A stretch of DNA of 36,911 bases from Gammaproteobacteria bacterium (GTDB lineage Bacteria; Pseudomonadota; Gammaproteobacteria; Steroidobacterales; UBA11654): assembly GCA_002717445.1 (NCBI GenBank), contig PBDY01000005.1, positions 41,334 to 78,244 of the forward strand, written 5' to 3'. The translations under genes were made by a program, and so were the position numbers. Under the pieces are notes generated by a model. That model ran no database searches. It saw only the letters and a list, made by a program, of their open reading frames with translations, and was not told the DNA's origin. Shown one piece after another: positions 35,115 to 36,911 of this stretch (position 1 is its first letter; each line of letters starts with the position of its first letter).

Positions 35115-36659
35115 ATGCAAGACAGGATACTCATACTCGATTTTGGTTCCCAATACACCCAACTGATTGCCAGAAGAGTAAGAGAGGCAGGCGTTTACAG
35201 TGAGATTTATGTCGGAGACATTGATTTCAATTCCATTGAATCATTTCAGCCATCGGGATTGATACTCTCCGGTGGGCCGGAATCTGCATTCATTGCCGAT
35301 GCACCCAAACCAGCGAAAGAAATTTACTCAATGGGTCTACCAATATTGGGCATTTGTTATGGGATGCAAGCCATGTCTGAGCAACTTGGGGGACGCGTTT
35401 CTCCATCGAGCGATCGAGAATTCGGTCATGCTGATGCACAGATAGAAACAACCAGCCGTCTTCTAGAGGGTATTGATGGCGATACTGACCAACAAGTTTG
35501 GATGAGTCATGGAGATCGAGTTGAATCTTTACCTGACGGATTTCAAACCATTTGTTCCAGTGCAAATTCTCCTTCAGCCGCAATGGCAAATGAAGAAAAA
35601 TCATTATATGGGCTTCAATTTCACCCTGAGGTCACGCATACAAAATGCGGCCAAAAAATCATCGAAAACTTTGTTCATGGAATATGCGGATGCACCAGTG
35701 AATGGAATCCAGGAAACATCATTGAAAAAGACATCAGAGAGGTTCAAGAGGCAGTCGGGGATGACCAGGTTTTACTTGGACTATCTGGGGGTGTTGATTC
35801 ATCTGTTGTCGCCGCTCTTTTGCACAAAGCAATAGGCAATCAATTGATTTGTATATTTGTAGACAATGGACTCCTTCGCTTAAATGAGGGTGATCAGGTG
35901 ATGGAAGTATTTTCTGAGCACATGGACCTTAATGTCATTAGGGTGAATGCTGAAGAAATTTTCCTAGAGAAACTAAAAGGAATAAATGATCCTGAGGAAA
36001 AAAGGAAGATCATAGGTCGAACGTTTATTGAGGTTTTTGAGGATGAAGCCTCAAAGTTGGAAAATGTGAAGTGGCTCGCTCAAGGAACAATTTATCCAGA
36101 TGTAATCGAATCAGCAGGCTCAAAGACGGGCAAGGCACACGTCATTAAATCTCATCATAATGTCGGTGGTTTACCAGATGATATGAAGCTAAAGTTAATT
36201 GAGCCATTGAGAGATTTATTTAAGGATGAGGTAAGAAAGATCGGCAAGGAGCTTGGCCTGTCTTCAAAGCTTGTTGATCGTCATCCTTTTCCAGGACCTG
36301 GCCTTGGTGTTCGGATCCTAGGTGAAGTTAAAAAAGAGTATGCAGATCTTTTGAGGCTTGCAGATGACATCTTTATAGAGGAATTACATAAAGAGAATCT
36401 TTACGATAGGGTCAGCCAAGCTTTTGCTGTTTTTCTCCCTGTCAGATCAGTTGGAGTCATGGGTGATGGACGAAAGTATGAGTACGTAATTGCATTAAGA
36501 GCAGTAGAGACAACTGATTTTATGACAGCAACTTGGGCTAGACTTCCCTATGATTTTCTAGATCATGTTTCTACGAGAATCATTAATGAAATATCAGGGA
36601 TTTCTAGGGTTACTCTGGATATTTCCAGTAAACCTCCAGCAACTATTGAGTGGGAGTAA
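35115..36659 (+). CDS. guaA: GMP synthase (glutamine-hydrolysing)
   Basis: Converts XMP to GMP with glutamine and ATP. It is 514 aa. The N-terminal class I glutamine amidotransferase has Cys81 (GICYGMQAM), His170 and Glu172 (FHPEVTHT) as its triad. The ATP pyrophosphatase domain begins with the P-loop SGGVDSS (224-230) and FVDNGLLR. The C-terminal dimerization domain carries [16 protein letters not shown] and ends in the invariant KPPATIEWE. It forms the guaBA operon with guaB. The conserved 3' end (ATTGAGTGGGAGTAA) is the part that island integrases use in other bacteria. The gene is intact, as expected after integration that restores the coding end. Confidence 0.98.
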   Translation: MQDRILILDFGSQYTQLIARRVREAGVYSEIYVGDIDFNSIESFQPSGLILSGGPESAFIADAPKPAKEIYSMGLPILGICYGMQAMSEQLGGRVSPSSDREFGHADAQIETTSRLLEGIDGDTDQQVWMSHGDRVESLPDGFQTICSSANSPSAAMANEEKSLYGLQFHPEVTHTKCGQKIIENFVHGICGCTSEWNPGNIIEKDIREVQEAVGDDQVLLGLSGGVDSSVVAALLHKAIGNQLICIFVDNGLLRLNEGDQVMEVFSEHMDLNVIRVNAEEIFLEKLKGINDPEEKRKIIGRTFIEVFEDEASKLENVKWLAQGTIYPDVIESAGSKTGKAHVIKSHHNVGGLPDDMKLKLIEPLRDLFKDEVRKIGKELGLSSKLVDRHPFPGPGLGVRILGEVKKEYADLLRLADDIFIEELHKENLYDRVSQAFAVFLPVRSVGVMGDGRKYEYVIALRAVETTDFMTATWARLPYDFLDHVSTRIINEISGISRVTLDISSKPPATIEWE

Positions 36660-36671
36660 TTTTCATTCCTA

Positions 36672-36694
36672 AAACCCTTATAAAATAAGGGTTT
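36672..36694 (+). terminator. perfect 10-bp inverted repeat after guaA, possible terminator
   Basis: AAACCCTTAT (36672-36681), loop AAA, ATAAGGGTTT (36685-36694), 13 bp after the guaA stop. The hairpin is perfect but A+T-rich and is followed by AAAGC rather than a T-run, so it would be a weak intrinsic terminator. It might instead act as a protein-binding palindrome. It is the only clear hairpin I found at a gene end in the window. Confidence 0.45.
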
Positions 36695-36705
36695 AAAGCA
36701 ATATA

Positions 36706-36729
36706 AAGTGTGACAAGGTGCGACAAAGT
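36706..36729 (+). repeat. tandem 10-bp direct repeats downstream of guaA
   Basis: AAGTGTGACA (36706-36715) and AGGTGCGACA (36716-36725) match at 8 of 10 positions and are followed by AAGT, the first four bases of a third copy. The period is one DNA helical turn, as for protein binding sites on one face. It lies between the guaA end and the start of the next gene. Confidence 0.5.
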
Positions 36730-36846
36730 AACCAGAGAATGCGGGTTTCAGAGCAATAAAAACAAGAATACGATAAACTCCTGCTGCTATTGAATCTCAT
36801 AAGTTGATTGCAATATCTTTAAATAAATCTATGTCATAATTTGAAT

Positions 36847-36911
36847 ATGCAAGAGGCAAGTGCAAGAATCATAATCGACAAACTCCTACGAGAGTCAGGA
36901 TGGGTTTTGCC
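36847..36911 (+). CDS. N-terminus of an HsdR-like (type I restriction endonuclease R subunit) protein, cut by window edge
   Basis: An open frame from ATG 36847 to the window end encodes 21 residues, ending ...LLRESGWVL. The pattern E-A-x-A-R-x-I-I-D-x-L-L-R-E-x-G-W is the usual opening of type I restriction R subunits and related DEAD/DEAH-helicase restriction proteins (T-E-A-x-T-R-x-x-I-D-x-x-L-x-x-A-G-W). With only 21 residues this is a resemblance, not an identification. It is preceded by 187 bp without a gene, holding a hairpin and tandem repeats, after the guaA end. If confirmed it would mark the first gene of an accessory or defence island. Confidence 0.5.
   Translation, partial: MQEASARIIIDKLLRESGWVL

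Overview
The window is a gene-dense, low-G+C (about 40% by eye) stretch of a gammaproteobacterial chromosome. The placement rests on gene order. suhB/trmJ, a cysteine desulfurase cluster, ndk, rlmN, hisS, yfgM, bamB, der, xseA and guaBA follow the same order as in Escherichia coli. queA-tgt-yajC-secD-secF is also intact. An electron-transfer-flavoprotein dehydrogenase, a TonB2/TtpC-type energy cluster and very tight gene packing suggest an aerobic, free-living and probably aquatic species with a streamlined genome. The lifestyle and any finer taxonomy are inference.

Layout. 1-1244: leuC on the minus strand, running off the left edge. 1338-4388: plus-strand moaC-mobA, then folE, a MaoC-type hydratase and tesB. 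4375-5633: minus-strand gpmA and a gamma-carbonic-anhydrase-like protein. 5791-6258: an unusual exported ParB-like protein. 6358-8004: ETF:quinone oxidoreductase. 8156-13746: a six-component TonB system (DUF3450 protein, TtpC-like ExbB, ExbB, two tandem ExbD, TonB) plus a TPR protein. 13748-14476: a minus-strand acyltransferase. 14531-16189: xerD and dsbC. 16190-17148: minus-strand tRNA-Leu(CAA), a Nudix hydrolase and the 7Fe ferredoxin. 17250-22522: queA-tgt-yajC-secDF. 22519-23325: suhB (minus). 23412-32191: trmJ, iscS, a degenerate IscU-like gene, an A-type Fe-S carrier, ndk, rlmN, a 36-residue membrane peptide, hisS, yfgM, bamB and der. 32194-33543: xseA (minus). 33642-36659: guaBA. The last 65 bases start another gene whose N-terminus resembles type I restriction HsdR subunits, directly after guaA, a known landing site for genomic islands.

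Together the genes cover cofactor synthesis (molybdopterin, GTP cyclohydrolase, queuosine, Fe-S), envelope biogenesis (SecDF-YajC, YfgM, BamB, DsbC), outer-membrane energization, fatty-acid/acyl-CoA handling and GMP synthesis. Almost everything is ordinary core genome. The parts worth a second look are: the Tat-type exported ParB-like protein; the IscU paralogue that has lost most scaffold ligands and overlaps its neighbour by 55 bp; the 36-aa membrane peptide sitting where E. coli has rodZ-ispG; the doubled ExbD; and the guaA island edge. There is no intergenic stretch above 300 bases. I found no IS element, CRISPR array or rRNA.
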